Shown here piece by piece: positions 42,259 through 50,876 of a stretch of 64,000 nt of DNA. The stretch comes from SVTX01 sp045659745. Its GTDB lineage: Bacteria > Bacillota > Clostridia > Oscillospirales > CAG-272. The stretch covers positions 13,937 to 77,936 of the forward strand of contig JAZRCL010000089.1 in assembly GCA_045659745.1 (NCBI GenBank), given 5' to 3'. Both the position numbers and the translations under genes were made by a program. How positions within the stretch are numbered: position 1 is the stretch's first letter; every line of letters starts with the position of its first letter. Below the pieces are notes generated by a model. The model worked only from the letters and a program-made list of their open reading frames with translations, was not told where the DNA came from and made no database searches.

Positions 42259-42314
42259 TGCTCAAAATGCGGCAATTTATTGCAAAAAAAATGAATAAAT
42301 TGTACTAATAGCAC

Positions 42315-42343
42315 TTGAAAAATTGTAATTTTTGTGTTATAAT
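42315..42343 (+). promoter_or_regulatory. Promoter of the small P-loop protein gene
   Basis: TTGAAA (42315-42320), 17 bp, TATAAT (42338-42343). The ~90-nt leader contains a weak hairpin (GACC...GGTC) and a GC-rich GCCGCGCTTGCGCGAC stretch before GAGGAGG. Confidence 0.7.
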
Positions 42344-42440
42344 ATGAAAAACAAGACCTAGACCGCATATGCTTTGGTCAAGGTAATGGAGATTTTAAAT
42401 ACTTATATAAAGCCGCGCTTGCGCGACGAGGAGGTTAATT

Positions 42441-42848
42441 ATGTTAAAGCTTATCATTGGTGTTAAGGGAACGGGTAAGACCAAGGACCTTATTGCAAGA
42501 GTAAACGAAGCATCGGAAAAGTCCGAAGGCACTGTTGTATGTATTGAAAAGGGAATTGGACTTCGTTTTGACGTTAAATACAGCGTAAGACTTATAAATA
42601 CAAACGAATACCTTATTTTTGATGCAGATGCTCTTTACGGCTTCATCGCTGGTATTCTTGCAAGCAATCACGACGTGACCGACGTATTCGTTGACTCTGC
42701 GCTCAAGATCGCTAACAACGACATCGTTGCATTTGACACGTTCGTTAAGGAGGTTGACGAGCTTTCTAACAACCTCAACGTAAATATCGTTATGACGTCT
42801 TCTATCCCCGCTGAAGAAGCAAGCGATATAGTTAAGAAGTACCTCTAA
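42441..42848 (+). CDS. Small P-loop NTPase-like protein
   Basis: 135 residues. GVKGTGKT at 7-14 is a Walker A motif; DVFVDSALKI near 77 may act as Walker B. The rest (FDTFVKEVDELSNNLNVNIVMTSSIPAEEA) looks like a RecA/ASCE core cut to its minimum, with no sensor or arginine-finger regions. Codon use is highly biased, which suggests abundance. It has its own promoter and a strong terminator, so it works alone. I know of no characterised member and assign no function. Confidence 0.75.
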   Translation: MLKLIIGVKGTGKTKDLIARVNEASEKSEGTVVCIEKGIGLRFDVKYSVRLINTNEYLIFDADALYGFIAGILASNHDVTDVFVDSALKIANNDIVAFDTFVKEVDELSNNLNVNIVMTSSIPAEEASDIVKKYL

Positions 42849-42864
42849 TACTTAAAATGCATCC

Positions 42865-42907
42865 TTTCCGCTCTGCGCTTTCGCGCAGGGCGGAGGGTAT
42901 TTTTTAC
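42865..42907 (+). terminator. Terminator of the small P-loop protein gene
   Basis: CCGCTCTGCGC-TTT-CGCGCAGGGCGG forms a GC-rich stem with one mismatch, followed by TATTTTTT. A second weaker hairpin, CTCGGGGA-TAT-TCTCCGAG (42921-42939), precedes the Lrp gene. Confidence 0.8.
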
Positions 42908-42982
42908 ATTTTTTGAAGAGCTCGGGGATATTCTCCGAGTCTTTGTTTTATAAGGATTTTTCAAATTGAAAGGCAGAAAAAC

Positions 42983-43465
42983 ATGAATACTCAGATTTTG
43001 AATTTGCTCGCGAAAAATGCGCGCTATACGGTAGAAGATCTCGCTGTTATGACGGGACTTGATCAGTCTGCAGTTGAGGCGGAGATAAAGGAGCTTGAGG
43101 TTGCGGGACTTATCCGCGGATACAAGACGGTTATTGACTGGGAAAGACTTGATAACGCATATGTTTCTGCCGTTATTGAGCTTAAGGTCATTCCTCAGGA
43201 TGAGTATGGCTTTGAAAAGGTCGCTGAAAATATTATGAAATACGACGAGGTGGAGTCTGTCTATCTTATGTCGGGAACGTATGACCTTTGCGTAATAGTT
43301 AAGGGCAGGACCTTCCACGAGGTGGCTATGTTCGTTGCAAAGGAGCTTGCGACAAAGCGCGAGATAACTTCTACTGCAACTCATTTTGTGCTTCGCAGAT
43401 ACAAGGAGCTTGACGTTGAGCTTGTAAATACAGAAAAAGATGAAAGAGGAGCATACTCCTTATGA
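42983..43465 (+). CDS. Lrp/AsnC family regulator
   Basis: 160 residues. An N-terminal helix-turn-helix (ILNLLAKNARYTVEDLAVMTGLDQSAVEAEIKEL) is followed by the RAM effector domain (VIELKVIPQDEYGFEKVAENI; VYLMSGTYDLCVIVKGRTFHEVAMFV). It binds amino acids and usually controls amino-acid metabolism. It overlaps the next gene, an aminotransferase, by 4 bp, so its likely role is control of that enzyme and of itself. Confidence 0.92.
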   Translation: MNTQILNLLAKNARYTVEDLAVMTGLDQSAVEAEIKELEVAGLIRGYKTVIDWERLDNAYVSAVIELKVIPQDEYGFEKVAENIMKYDEVESVYLMSGTYDLCVIVKGRTFHEVAMFVAKELATKREITSTATHFVLRRYKELDVELVNTEKDERGAYSL

Positions 43466-44640
43466 TAGATTATTCCAAGGTGCTTAACAGTGTGGTTAGT
43501 CAGGATATAAAGCCGTCCGGAATACGGAAATATTTTGACATTGCCGAGAGCATGGAGGGGGTAATATCCCTTGGTGTCGGCGAGCCTGATTTTCCCACGC
43601 CGTGGCATATAAAGAGCGCGGGCATACAGTCGCTTGAGCAGAGTAAGACCAAATATACTGCCAATGCGGGACTTGTAGCATTGCGCTGTGAAGTAAGCAA
43701 ATTCTTTTTGAGAAAATACGGAGTTGAGTACGAGCCCAAGAGCGAGATACTTATAACTGTAGGAGGCAGCGAGGGAATTGACAATGCTATACGCGCCATA
43801 GTTTCGCGCGGTGACGAGGTCATTATTCCTCAGCCAAGCTTTGTTTGCTACGAGCCGCTTGTCAGACTTGCGGGAGGTATTCCTGTAATTATTGACCTTA
43901 AGGCGGAAAATGAGTTCAGACTCATGGCTGACGAGCTTCGCGAAAAAATAACGGACAAGACTAAAATGCTCATTTTTCCGTATCCGTGTAATCCTACGGG
44001 AGCGATTATGGAAAGAGCAGACCTTGAGGCTATTGCGGACGTTCTTCGAGAGACAAATATCTGCGTGCTTTCCGACGAGATATATTCCGAGCTTACATAC
44101 GGAGAGAACACCCACGTGTCCTTTGCGTCAATAGACGGAATGAAAGAGCGCACCATAGTTATAAACGGATTTTCCAAGACCTATTCCATGACGGGGTGGA
44201 GACTTGGATACGTCTGCGCGCCTGCTCCCATAATTCAGCAGATAACAAAGATACATCAGTTTGCTATAATGAGCGCGCCCACTACGGCGCAGTACGCAGC
44301 TATCGAGGCGCTAAAAAACGGCGATGCTGACATTGAGAGAATGAAGGCGGAGTATGACGTTCGCCGTCGTATAATGGTGAACGGATTTCGAAAGCTCGGT
44401 ATGGATTGCTTTGAGCCCAAGGGCGCATTCTATACCTTCCCATCCATAAAAATATCGGGACTTTCAAGCGATGAATTTTGCGAGAAATTGCTTTATTCAC
44501 AAAAGGTTGCCGTTGTTCCGGGAAGCGCGTTTGGCGCGTCTGGCGAGGGCTTTATCAGAGCGTCCTATTGCTACTCAACCGACCATATCAAAGAGGCTAT
44601 TGACAGAATAGGGAAATTTCTTAAAGAAATAAAATCATAG
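43462..44640 (+). CDS. Class I/II pyridoxal-phosphate aminotransferase
   Basis: 392 residues. The PLP lysine is Lys239 in NGFSKTYSMTGWRLGY; FPYPCNPTGA (with the conserved Asn) and SDEIYSEL are the other cofactor motifs; the carboxylate-binding arginine lies in FIRASY near the C-terminus. This is the aspartate/aromatic aminotransferase group (PatA/AspC-like). The partner amino acid cannot be fixed from sequence. It is translationally coupled to an Lrp regulator. Confidence 0.93.
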   Translation: MIDYSKVLNSVVSQDIKPSGIRKYFDIAESMEGVISLGVGEPDFPTPWHIKSAGIQSLEQSKTKYTANAGLVALRCEVSKFFLRKYGVEYEPKSEILITVGGSEGIDNAIRAIVSRGDEVIIPQPSFVCYEPLVRLAGGIPVIIDLKAENEFRLMADELREKITDKTKMLIFPYPCNPTGAIMERADLEAIADVLRETNICVLSDEIYSELTYGENTHVSFASIDGMKERTIVINGFSKTYSMTGWRLGYVCAPAPIIQQITKIHQFAIMSAPTTAQYAAIEALKNGDADIERMKAEYDVRRRIMVNGFRKLGMDCFEPKGAFYTFPSIKISGLSSDEFCEKLLYSQKVAVVPGSAFGASGEGFIRASYCYSTDHIKEAIDRIGKFLKEIKS

Positions 44641-44650
44641 GGGATATATT

Positions 44651-45436
44651 TTGGATAAAAATCAACTTAAACTACGCAGAAAACTGAATATATTTTTTGC
44701 CGTAAGTATGGCTTTTCTGTACTGCGTGTATTGCTTTGCGTTGGTACCTCTCGGCAATATTCTTGCAAATAATATTCAGTATATGGATACTGTCTTGCCT
44801 ACTGTGGTAGAGTATATTTACGATTTAGTTGAAATAGTCGCAATATCACTTGCGTATGCTGTGTCCATCTACTCAATATACAGATATGGCGTTGGCAGAA
44901 TAGGCATACCCGCTATAATTTTTTCACTTGTGACACTGTTCAAGTATGTAATAAACGTGCTTATGACGTGGCTTGATAACGGATTTGAAATTAAGGTCTG
45001 GAGCGATATTCGAAGCATTCTGGTTCCTATGTTTTTCGAGCTTTTGCAGTACTTCGTGGTTATTCTTATAGCATATAGAATATTGTCAGCTTACCTTGAT
45101 CTTGTTGATAAAAAACGCAAGGCGGACAGAAAGCTTGGAAACAAGCCGATCACAGATGGAATATATCCGCTCAGATCATTTATTGATCTGGGAAATCCTA
45201 TGATCAAGGGCGCGTTCTGGGCAGGAGTTATCGTCGCTGCAACCAAGGTAGCTCAAAGAATATTTTACGATATACTGTACACGATAATGTACGGTATACC
45301 TCAGCTCTCGGAGATACCCGGTATGATAATTTATTATTCGTCGGATATTCTTTGCGGAGTGGCGTGTTATTTTGCAGTTATCTGGCTGTTGATGCTGTTT
45401 TTAGAGAAAAAGCTCAAGCGCGAGCTTTACGAGTAA
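44651..45436 (+). CDS. Hypothetical integral membrane protein
   Basis: 261 residues with a TTG start at 44651, preceded by AGGGGAT. About six spans are seen (roughly 14-36, 53-75, 78-104, 120-148, 183-205, 225-250). KKRKADRKLGNKPITDGIYPLRSFI is a basic cytosolic loop. No family motif is recognised. It follows the aminotransferase by 10 bp and ends in a strong terminator, so it is probably the last gene of the lrp operon. An amino-acid related function is possible but unproven. Confidence 0.7.
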   Translation: MDKNQLKLRRKLNIFFAVSMAFLYCVYCFALVPLGNILANNIQYMDTVLPTVVEYIYDLVEIVAISLAYAVSIYSIYRYGVGRIGIPAIIFSLVTLFKYVINVLMTWLDNGFEIKVWSDIRSILVPMFFELLQYFVVILIAYRILSAYLDLVDKKRKADRKLGNKPITDGIYPLRSFIDLGNPMIKGAFWAGVIVAATKVAQRIFYDILYTIMYGIPQLSEIPGMIIYYSSDILCGVACYFAVIWLLMLFLEKKLKRELYE

Positions 45437-45451
45437 AATTTAATAAAATTT

Positions 45452-45514
45452 ATCCGCACACCTGTGCTTTGTGACCGAAAAATCGGCGCGAGCGTGGGCG
45501 TGCGGATATTTTTT
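45452..45514 (+). terminator. Terminator after the lrp operon
   Basis: ATCCGCAC (45452-45459) and GTGCGGAT (45500-45507) enclose a smaller internal structure (CCGA..TCGG), followed by ATTTTTT. Confidence 0.75.
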
Positions 45515-45544
45515 GCAAAAACCTTGCAATATATAGTGGAATTT

Positions 45545-45589
45545 ATATATATTATTTCAATAATTGCTTGACTTTGAAATAATATATAT
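45545..45589. promoter_or_regulatory. Perfect 16-bp inverted repeat over the pncB promoter
   Basis: ATATATATTATTTCAA (45545-45560) and its exact complement (45574-45589) with a 13-bp centre that contains the -35 box. An operator for an NAD-sensing regulator is plausible, though it does not match the NiaR box I know. Confidence 0.55.
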
Positions 45590-45597
45590 GTTATAAT
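45568..45597 (+). promoter_or_regulatory. Promoter of pncB
   Basis: TTGACT (45568-45573), 18 bp, TATAAT (45592-45597). A further hairpin GGCATT...AATGCC lies at 45604-45624 in the leader. Confidence 0.65.
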
Positions 45598-45670
45598 ATA
45601 TATTGGCATTTTATCTTATAATGCCGAAGAATCACCATTTTGAATTTATTTTTAACGGGAGGACGTTGGA

Positions 45671-47122
45671 ATGAAGGATATAAGCAGAAATCTTACAATG
45701 CTCTTTGATTTTTACGAGCTCACTATGGGTAACGGATATTTCAAGTGCGGATATGCGGATAAAATAGTTTATTTTGATCTGTATTACAGAGACAACCCCG
45801 ATAACGGCGGATATGCAGTTGCTGCAGGTCTTGAGCAGATCATAGAATATGTCAAGGACCTCAGATTCGACGAGGACGATATAGCTTATCTTCGCTCCAA
45901 GGGTTGCTTTGACGAGGAATTTTTGAAATATCTCTCCGCCTTCAGATTCACGGGAGATATATGGGCAATACCCGAGGGAACTATCGTATTTCCCGGAGAA
46001 CCTCTTATAACAGTAAGAGCGAGAGCAATAGAGGCTCAGTTTATAGAGACCTATCTGCTTCTAATGATAAATCACCAGTCGCTTATCGCGACCAAGGCTG
46101 CAAGAATAACCCGTGCCGCAAAGGGAAGAATCGTCAGCGAATTTGGATCTAGACGAGCGCAGGGCGCAGATGCAGCGATACTTGGTGCTCGCGCGGCTTA
46201 TATAGGCGGTTGTAATTCAACTGCGTGCGCTATATGTGACGAGGTTTACGGAGTTCCCGCAACGGGCACTATGGCTCACTCATGGGTGCAGATGTTTGAC
46301 GACGAATACACTGCGTTCAAGACCTACTGCGAGATATATCCCAACAACGCCACACTTCTTATCGACACCTACAACGTATTAAAATCGGGCATTCCGAATG
46401 CAATACGTGCCTTTAATGAGGTGTTAAAGCCTCTTGGTATAACCAAGTGCGGAGTAAGACTTGACTCAGGAGATATTACGTATCTCACCAAGAAAATGAG
46501 AAAAATGCTTGACGACGCGGGCTGGACTGAGTGTAAGATCATAGTTTCCAACTCGCTTGACGAGTATATAATCCGCGAGCTTATCCGTCAGGGCGCGGCA
46601 GTTGACGGCTTTGGCGTCGGCGAGAGGCTTATAACGGCGAAGAGCCACCCCGTATTCGGTGCGGTGTATAAGCTCTGCGCTGTCGAGGATTCAGAGGGCA
46701 ACGTCACCCCTAAGATAAAGATAAGCGAGAACGTAGGCAAGATAACCACGCCTCACTTCAAGAAGGTCTACAGACTTCGCGGACGTGACACGGGCAAGGC
46801 GGAGGCAGACCTTATATGCGTTTATGACGAGACGGTTGACGATACAAAGCCCATTGAGCTGTTTGACCCCGAGCACACGTGGAAGCGCAAGGTGCTTGAA
46901 AACTATACCGCAACCGAGCTTCTCGTTCCCATTTTCAAAAACGGAGAGCTTGTTTATAAGATGCCCACTCTCAAAGAGATAAGAGAGCATCACGAAAGAG
47001 AAATTGAGGGTATGTGGGATGAAGTGAAGAGATTTACCAATCCTCACAACTACTACGTTGACCTGTCCCAAAAGCTATGGGACATCAAGAATGACCTGCT
47101 TACAAAGAGCAGAAACAAATAA
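45671..47122 (+). CDS. pncB: Nicotinate phosphoribosyltransferase
   Basis: 483 residues. It converts nicotinate and PRPP to nicotinate mononucleotide in NAD salvage. The N-terminus (LTMLFDFYELTMGNGYF), SEFGSRRAQGADAAILGARAAYIGG, GTMAHSWVQ with the phosphorylated-histidine region, and GVRLDSGDI are family hallmarks. A GGGAGGA site precedes ATG 45671. Two inverted repeats near its promoter suggest dedicated regulation. cdaA follows after 21 bp. Confidence 0.95.
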   Translation: MKDISRNLTMLFDFYELTMGNGYFKCGYADKIVYFDLYYRDNPDNGGYAVAAGLEQIIEYVKDLRFDEDDIAYLRSKGCFDEEFLKYLSAFRFTGDIWAIPEGTIVFPGEPLITVRARAIEAQFIETYLLLMINHQSLIATKAARITRAAKGRIVSEFGSRRAQGADAAILGARAAYIGGCNSTACAICDEVYGVPATGTMAHSWVQMFDDEYTAFKTYCEIYPNNATLLIDTYNVLKSGIPNAIRAFNEVLKPLGITKCGVRLDSGDITYLTKKMRKMLDDAGWTECKIIVSNSLDEYIIRELIRQGAAVDGFGVGERLITAKSHPVFGAVYKLCAVEDSEGNVTPKIKISENVGKITTPHFKKVYRLRGRDTGKAEADLICVYDETVDDTKPIELFDPEHTWKRKVLENYTATELLVPIFKNGELVYKMPTLKEIREHHEREIEGMWDEVKRFTNPHNYYVDLSQKLWDIKNDLLTKSRNK

Positions 47123-47143
47123 TTAACACCCAAGGAGGAAAAC

Positions 47144-48142
47144 ATGCCAAATATAGCAGTATTTTGGAATACGTTGTTTGAGGGCTTCAAGGACTACGTA
47201 ATTTTCCCCATCATCAATATAGGCATTATCGATATCATAGACATACTTTTGCTTGCGGGTCTTCTGTATATGGTGTTCAAGTTTATAAGAGACAGACACG
47301 TCGGCAGAATAGCGCTCGGACTCGGAGCGGTTGTGCTCATTTATGTCATCAGTGATATATTCCATATGGTTGCCATAGGCTCTATACTCAAGAATTTCTA
47401 CGTGGTGGGTATTATGGTAGTTTGTATCATCTTCCAGCCCGAGCTTCGCGCGGTGCTTGAGGAGGTGGGCTCCACGTCCCTGAACATTCGAAAAATAAAG
47501 GGCAAGAAGGTTGATCAGAGTCCCGAGACACTTAAGGTGGTAGAGGAAATTTCCGCGGCGGCATTTGAGCTTTCCGCAAGAGGAGACGGCGCTCTTATAG
47601 TTATTGAGCGTTCCAGCCGTTTGCGCTCCCAGATGACAGAGGGTGTTACTCTTGACGCGAAGGTATCAAGACAGCTTCTGAGTAATATTTTCTTTAACAA
47701 GTCACCCTTGCATGACGGCGCGGTGATTATACGCGACAACAAGATAATTGCGGCATCTACAAAGTCCAAGAACATCTCTGAAAGTGACGATCCCCAGATG
47801 AGACGTCTCGGCACAAGACACAGAGCCGCGCTTCGCATAACCGAGGTCAGTGACGCCATTGTGGTTGTGGTATCCGAGGAGACGGGGACTATTTCCATTG
47901 CAAACAACAAAATACTCAAAAGAGGATATCAGGATATAGGCAAGAATGGTAAGCACAAGTCCAACGATCTGCGTGACGACCTTTACACGCTTATGACGGG
48001 TAGCTCGGTAAATGAAGATGTATATATGGCCGTAAATTTTGACAAACTTAAGTTTGCGGGCGATGATGATATTGAGATAATAAATACCGATAACATTGAT
48101 ACCGAAAATTCTGTGGAAAGTGAGGGCGGCGATTCTGTATGA
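47144..48142 (+). CDS. cdaA: Diadenylate cyclase CdaA
   Basis: 332 residues. It makes cyclic di-AMP from two ATP at the membrane. Three N-terminal spans (about 33-46, 55-72, 82-98) precede the DAC domain, with the signature DGA at 191-193 and RHR at 225-227. A C-terminal acidic tail follows (about 290-332), longer than in Bacillus. The gene overlaps cdaR, its membrane regulator, by 4 bp. c-di-AMP controls potassium and osmolyte balance. glmM, usually third in this operon, is replaced here by a flavoprotein gene. Confidence 0.96.
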   Translation: MPNIAVFWNTLFEGFKDYVIFPIINIGIIDIIDILLLAGLLYMVFKFIRDRHVGRIALGLGAVVLIYVISDIFHMVAIGSILKNFYVVGIMVVCIIFQPELRAVLEEVGSTSLNIRKIKGKKVDQSPETLKVVEEISAAAFELSARGDGALIVIERSSRLRSQMTEGVTLDAKVSRQLLSNIFFNKSPLHDGAVIIRDNKIIAASTKSKNISESDDPQMRRLGTRHRAALRITEVSDAIVVVVSEETGTISIANNKILKRGYQDIGKNGKHKSNDLRDDLYTLMTGSSVNEDVYMAVNFDKLKFAGDDDIEIINTDNIDTENSVESEGGDSV

Positions 48143-49179
48143 AGCAAGTGGATTTTCAAAAAGAGCGTGACGAAAAAGGGCGCGAATCCATAGTTATTGG
48201 AAGCCAGAGTAAGAGACGAATAGACCTTCTTCCCAGACTTTTGTGCTTGCTTTTTGCAATCACTATATGGATATATTGTGTAAATATCAACGAGAGTGAT
48301 GTCACTGCAACCTTTTCCGTAAAGCTTAACGTTGTGGGTGCGGAAAGCATGGACAACGGTATGTCGTTGTACTCAACCCTCAATGTGTCCGAGGTAAAGA
48401 TAACCGTTCAGGGCACTAACAGAGATATAAACAAGTACAGCGCGTCGGATTATTCTGCGTATATTGACGTAAGCCAGATAGACTCTGTGGGATGGTCAAC
48501 GGTAAAGATAGTGACGACCGCCCCCGAGAGCTCAAGCCTTACGATTCTCAGCACGGATATTGACGCAATTTCCGTCTATGCAGACGTTGCGGCAGAGACC
48601 ACTGTCCCGCTTGAGATAAAAGAGGGAAGCATCACACATCCGCTCAACTATAAGATTTCATACAATATTGAGGACGGAGTAAACGAAATAACCATTAAGG
48701 GTCCCAAGACTATGATAGACGAGATCTCAAGAGCAGAATATCTGCTTGAGGGAGAGTTTAACAAGAGTAAGCTGATTTCGGGCTTCTCGCTCAACTTCTA
48801 TAACAAGAACGGTGAGCTTATAAGTGCGAATAACACAAGCGAGCTCTCGCCAAGCTCAATAAGCTACGATACCAGCAAGATGAAGATAAACGTATCTGTC
48901 ACAGCTCCCGTGGTGCTTAAGATAAAGGCAGCGGGTAGTGTGCCCAATTATATTTACACTGTAGATCCCGTCACTGCAAACGTTATTGGTGACCCCGAAA
49001 TGCTCAATGCAATTTCGGATTACATAATTGATATGGGAGATGCGGGTGTAGGTGTGCATGAGGTCATCGTTACCGCTGAGCAGTTGGGTTATCCTGATGG
49101 AGTAAAGCTTGAGGCGGATAAGATTACTGTGACGGTGCATATAACCGAGAGCGCAGCTGCAGCTCAGCCTACAACGTAA
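48139..49179 (+). CDS. cdaR: YbbR-domain protein CdaR
   Basis: 346 residues. One N-terminal span (about 34-52, LLPRLLCLLFAITIWIYCVN) precedes extracellular YbbR repeats, each with a pattern such as VKLNVVGAESMDNGMSL..LNVSEVKITVQG; three to four repeats fit to residue 335. CdaR holds CdaA in the membrane and modulates its cyclase activity. Start and stop overlap the neighbours, so cdaA, cdaR and the next gene are translationally coupled. Confidence 0.92.
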   Translation: MKQVDFQKERDEKGRESIVIGSQSKRRIDLLPRLLCLLFAITIWIYCVNINESDVTATFSVKLNVVGAESMDNGMSLYSTLNVSEVKITVQGTNRDINKYSASDYSAYIDVSQIDSVGWSTVKIVTTAPESSSLTILSTDIDAISVYADVAAETTVPLEIKEGSITHPLNYKISYNIEDGVNEITIKGPKTMIDEISRAEYLLEGEFNKSKLISGFSLNFYNKNGELISANNTSELSPSSISYDTSKMKINVSVTAPVVLKIKAAGSVPNYIYTVDPVTANVIGDPEMLNAISDYIIDMGDAGVGVHEVIVTAEQLGYPDGVKLEADKITVTVHITESAAAAQPTT

Positions 49180-50798
49180 TGAATAGAGAAAAGTATATAA
49201 TTGACGCTATATCAGTCTCGCCCGATATGGGCGAGACTGAGGCGCTGAATGCGGTCAAAAAAAGACTTGATAAACTTGGCATTTCAAGCATGGAATATGA
49301 GCTGTCCATATTCAAAAAATCGGTTGACGCCAGAAAACGTCAGGACATAAGGCTTGTATATTCGGTTGCTGTGACGGCTGTTGAGGGCAAAAGACTTTCG
49401 CAAAAGGTAATTGACAAGCTCGGTGCACGAAAAATTCTCAATACTGAAATTGAATTTCGATATGGTGACCGAGAGATGTCCGCGCGCCCTATGGTCGTGG
49501 GAATGGGTCCTGCGGGAATGTTCTGCGCGCTAATTCTGGCGGAGCAGGGATATCGCCCTATAATCATCGACCGAGGTGACTGTGTGACCGACCGAGTTTT
49601 AGCGGTTGACAGATTTTATTCTGACGGTAAGCTTGACACGGATTCAAATATTCAGTTTGGCGCGGGCGGTGCGGGAACCTTTTCTGACGGAAAGCTTCTC
49701 ACGAGAATAAACGACGAAAAATGCTCCTACGTGCTTGACACGTTCAAAAAATTCGGTGCGCCCGAGGATATAACCCTCAAGGCAAAGCCTCATATCGGAA
49801 CGGATATTTTGCGTGAGGTTGTGGATAACATTCTCAAGCGTATCGAGGAACTTGGCGGAGAGGTAATATACCGATGCAGAATGACGGATATTACCGAGTT
49901 GAGTGACGGTAATATAAAAGTGACTACCACCAAAGGAGATTTCCTTTGCGGTGACGTAGTTCTTGCTCTCGGCCATAGCGCTAGAGACACCTATAAAATG
50001 CTTATCGAAAAGAGCTTTGTAATATCTCCCAAACCCATTTCGGTGGGAGTAAGAATAGAGCATCTCAGAGAGGATATAGAGAATATGCTCTATGGGGACT
50101 TTGCGGGACATCCTGCGCTCGGCGCGGCGGAGTACGCGTTGTCCGATACCAAGAGTGAGCGGGGAGTATATACCTTTTGTATGTGCCCCGGAGGTGAGGT
50201 TGTAGGCGCGGCGTCAGAGGAGAATAGTGTTGTAGTTAACGGTATGAGCAGACATGCCCGTGACGGTAGAAACTCAAACTCCGCAATAGCGGTATCTGTT
50301 CATCCTGATGATTTCGAAGCATACGAGGGAAGTGTTGCACTTGGAGCAATAGAATTCCAAAGAAAAATTGAAAGAGCGGCTTATATTGCAGGCGGTAGAG
50401 ATTATAGTGCTCCTATGCAGACGGTAGGAGATTTTATCTCGGGCACGCGAGGCAGTATGCCCTCAAAGGTCATGCCTACTTATATGGGAGGTAAATGCAA
50501 CGTTGCGGATATGAACGATGTTTTGCCTGATTTTGTGACCAGACATTTAAGATACGGTATACAGTCATTTGACAGAAGATTTTGCGGCTTTGCAGATGAG
50601 AGCGCAATACTCACGGGAGCGGAGACAAGAACCTCAGCACCCGTCAGAATATTAAGAACAGAGGATATGAGTGCTATAGGGCATAGCGCAATCTACCCAT
50701 GCGGAGAGGGAGCAGGCTACGCGGGTGGAATTACAAGTGCTGCGGTTGACGGCATAAAAACTGCTCTTGCAATAATAAAAAAATATAAGAAAATATAA
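49179..50798 (+). CDS. FAD-dependent oxidoreductase, COG2509 type
   Basis: 539 residues. An N-terminal domain of about 100 residues (VKKRLDKLGISSMEYELSIFKKSVDAR) is followed by a dinucleotide-binding motif VVGMGPAGMFCALILAEQGY. QFGAGGAGTFSDGKL and the C-terminal CGEGAGYAGGITSAAVDGI are FAD contacts typical of the uncharacterised COG2509 flavoproteins. The substrate is unknown. It is coupled to cdaR by a 1-bp overlap, in the place glmM normally holds. Confidence 0.87.
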   Translation: MNREKYIIDAISVSPDMGETEALNAVKKRLDKLGISSMEYELSIFKKSVDARKRQDIRLVYSVAVTAVEGKRLSQKVIDKLGARKILNTEIEFRYGDREMSARPMVVGMGPAGMFCALILAEQGYRPIIIDRGDCVTDRVLAVDRFYSDGKLDTDSNIQFGAGGAGTFSDGKLLTRINDEKCSYVLDTFKKFGAPEDITLKAKPHIGTDILREVVDNILKRIEELGGEVIYRCRMTDITELSDGNIKVTTTKGDFLCGDVVLALGHSARDTYKMLIEKSFVISPKPISVGVRIEHLREDIENMLYGDFAGHPALGAAEYALSDTKSERGVYTFCMCPGGEVVGAASEENSVVVNGMSRHARDGRNSNSAIAVSVHPDDFEAYEGSVALGAIEFQRKIERAAYIAGGRDYSAPMQTVGDFISGTRGSMPSKVMPTYMGGKCNVADMNDVLPDFVTRHLRYGIQSFDRRFCGFADESAILTGAETRTSAPVRILRTEDMSAIGHSAIYPCGEGAGYAGGITSAAVDGIKTALAIIKKYKKI

Positions 50799-50876
50799 AG
50801 ATGATTGACGGAGCTTATGTCGGGCAGGTATGCCGATGGATACTTGTTTTGATATGTTTGAGCTTTTGGAGTAGAA

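Noticed and set aside
42350..42440. Riboswitch in the leader of the small P-loop protein
   Set aside because: Only weak hairpins and no match to a riboswitch core I recognise.
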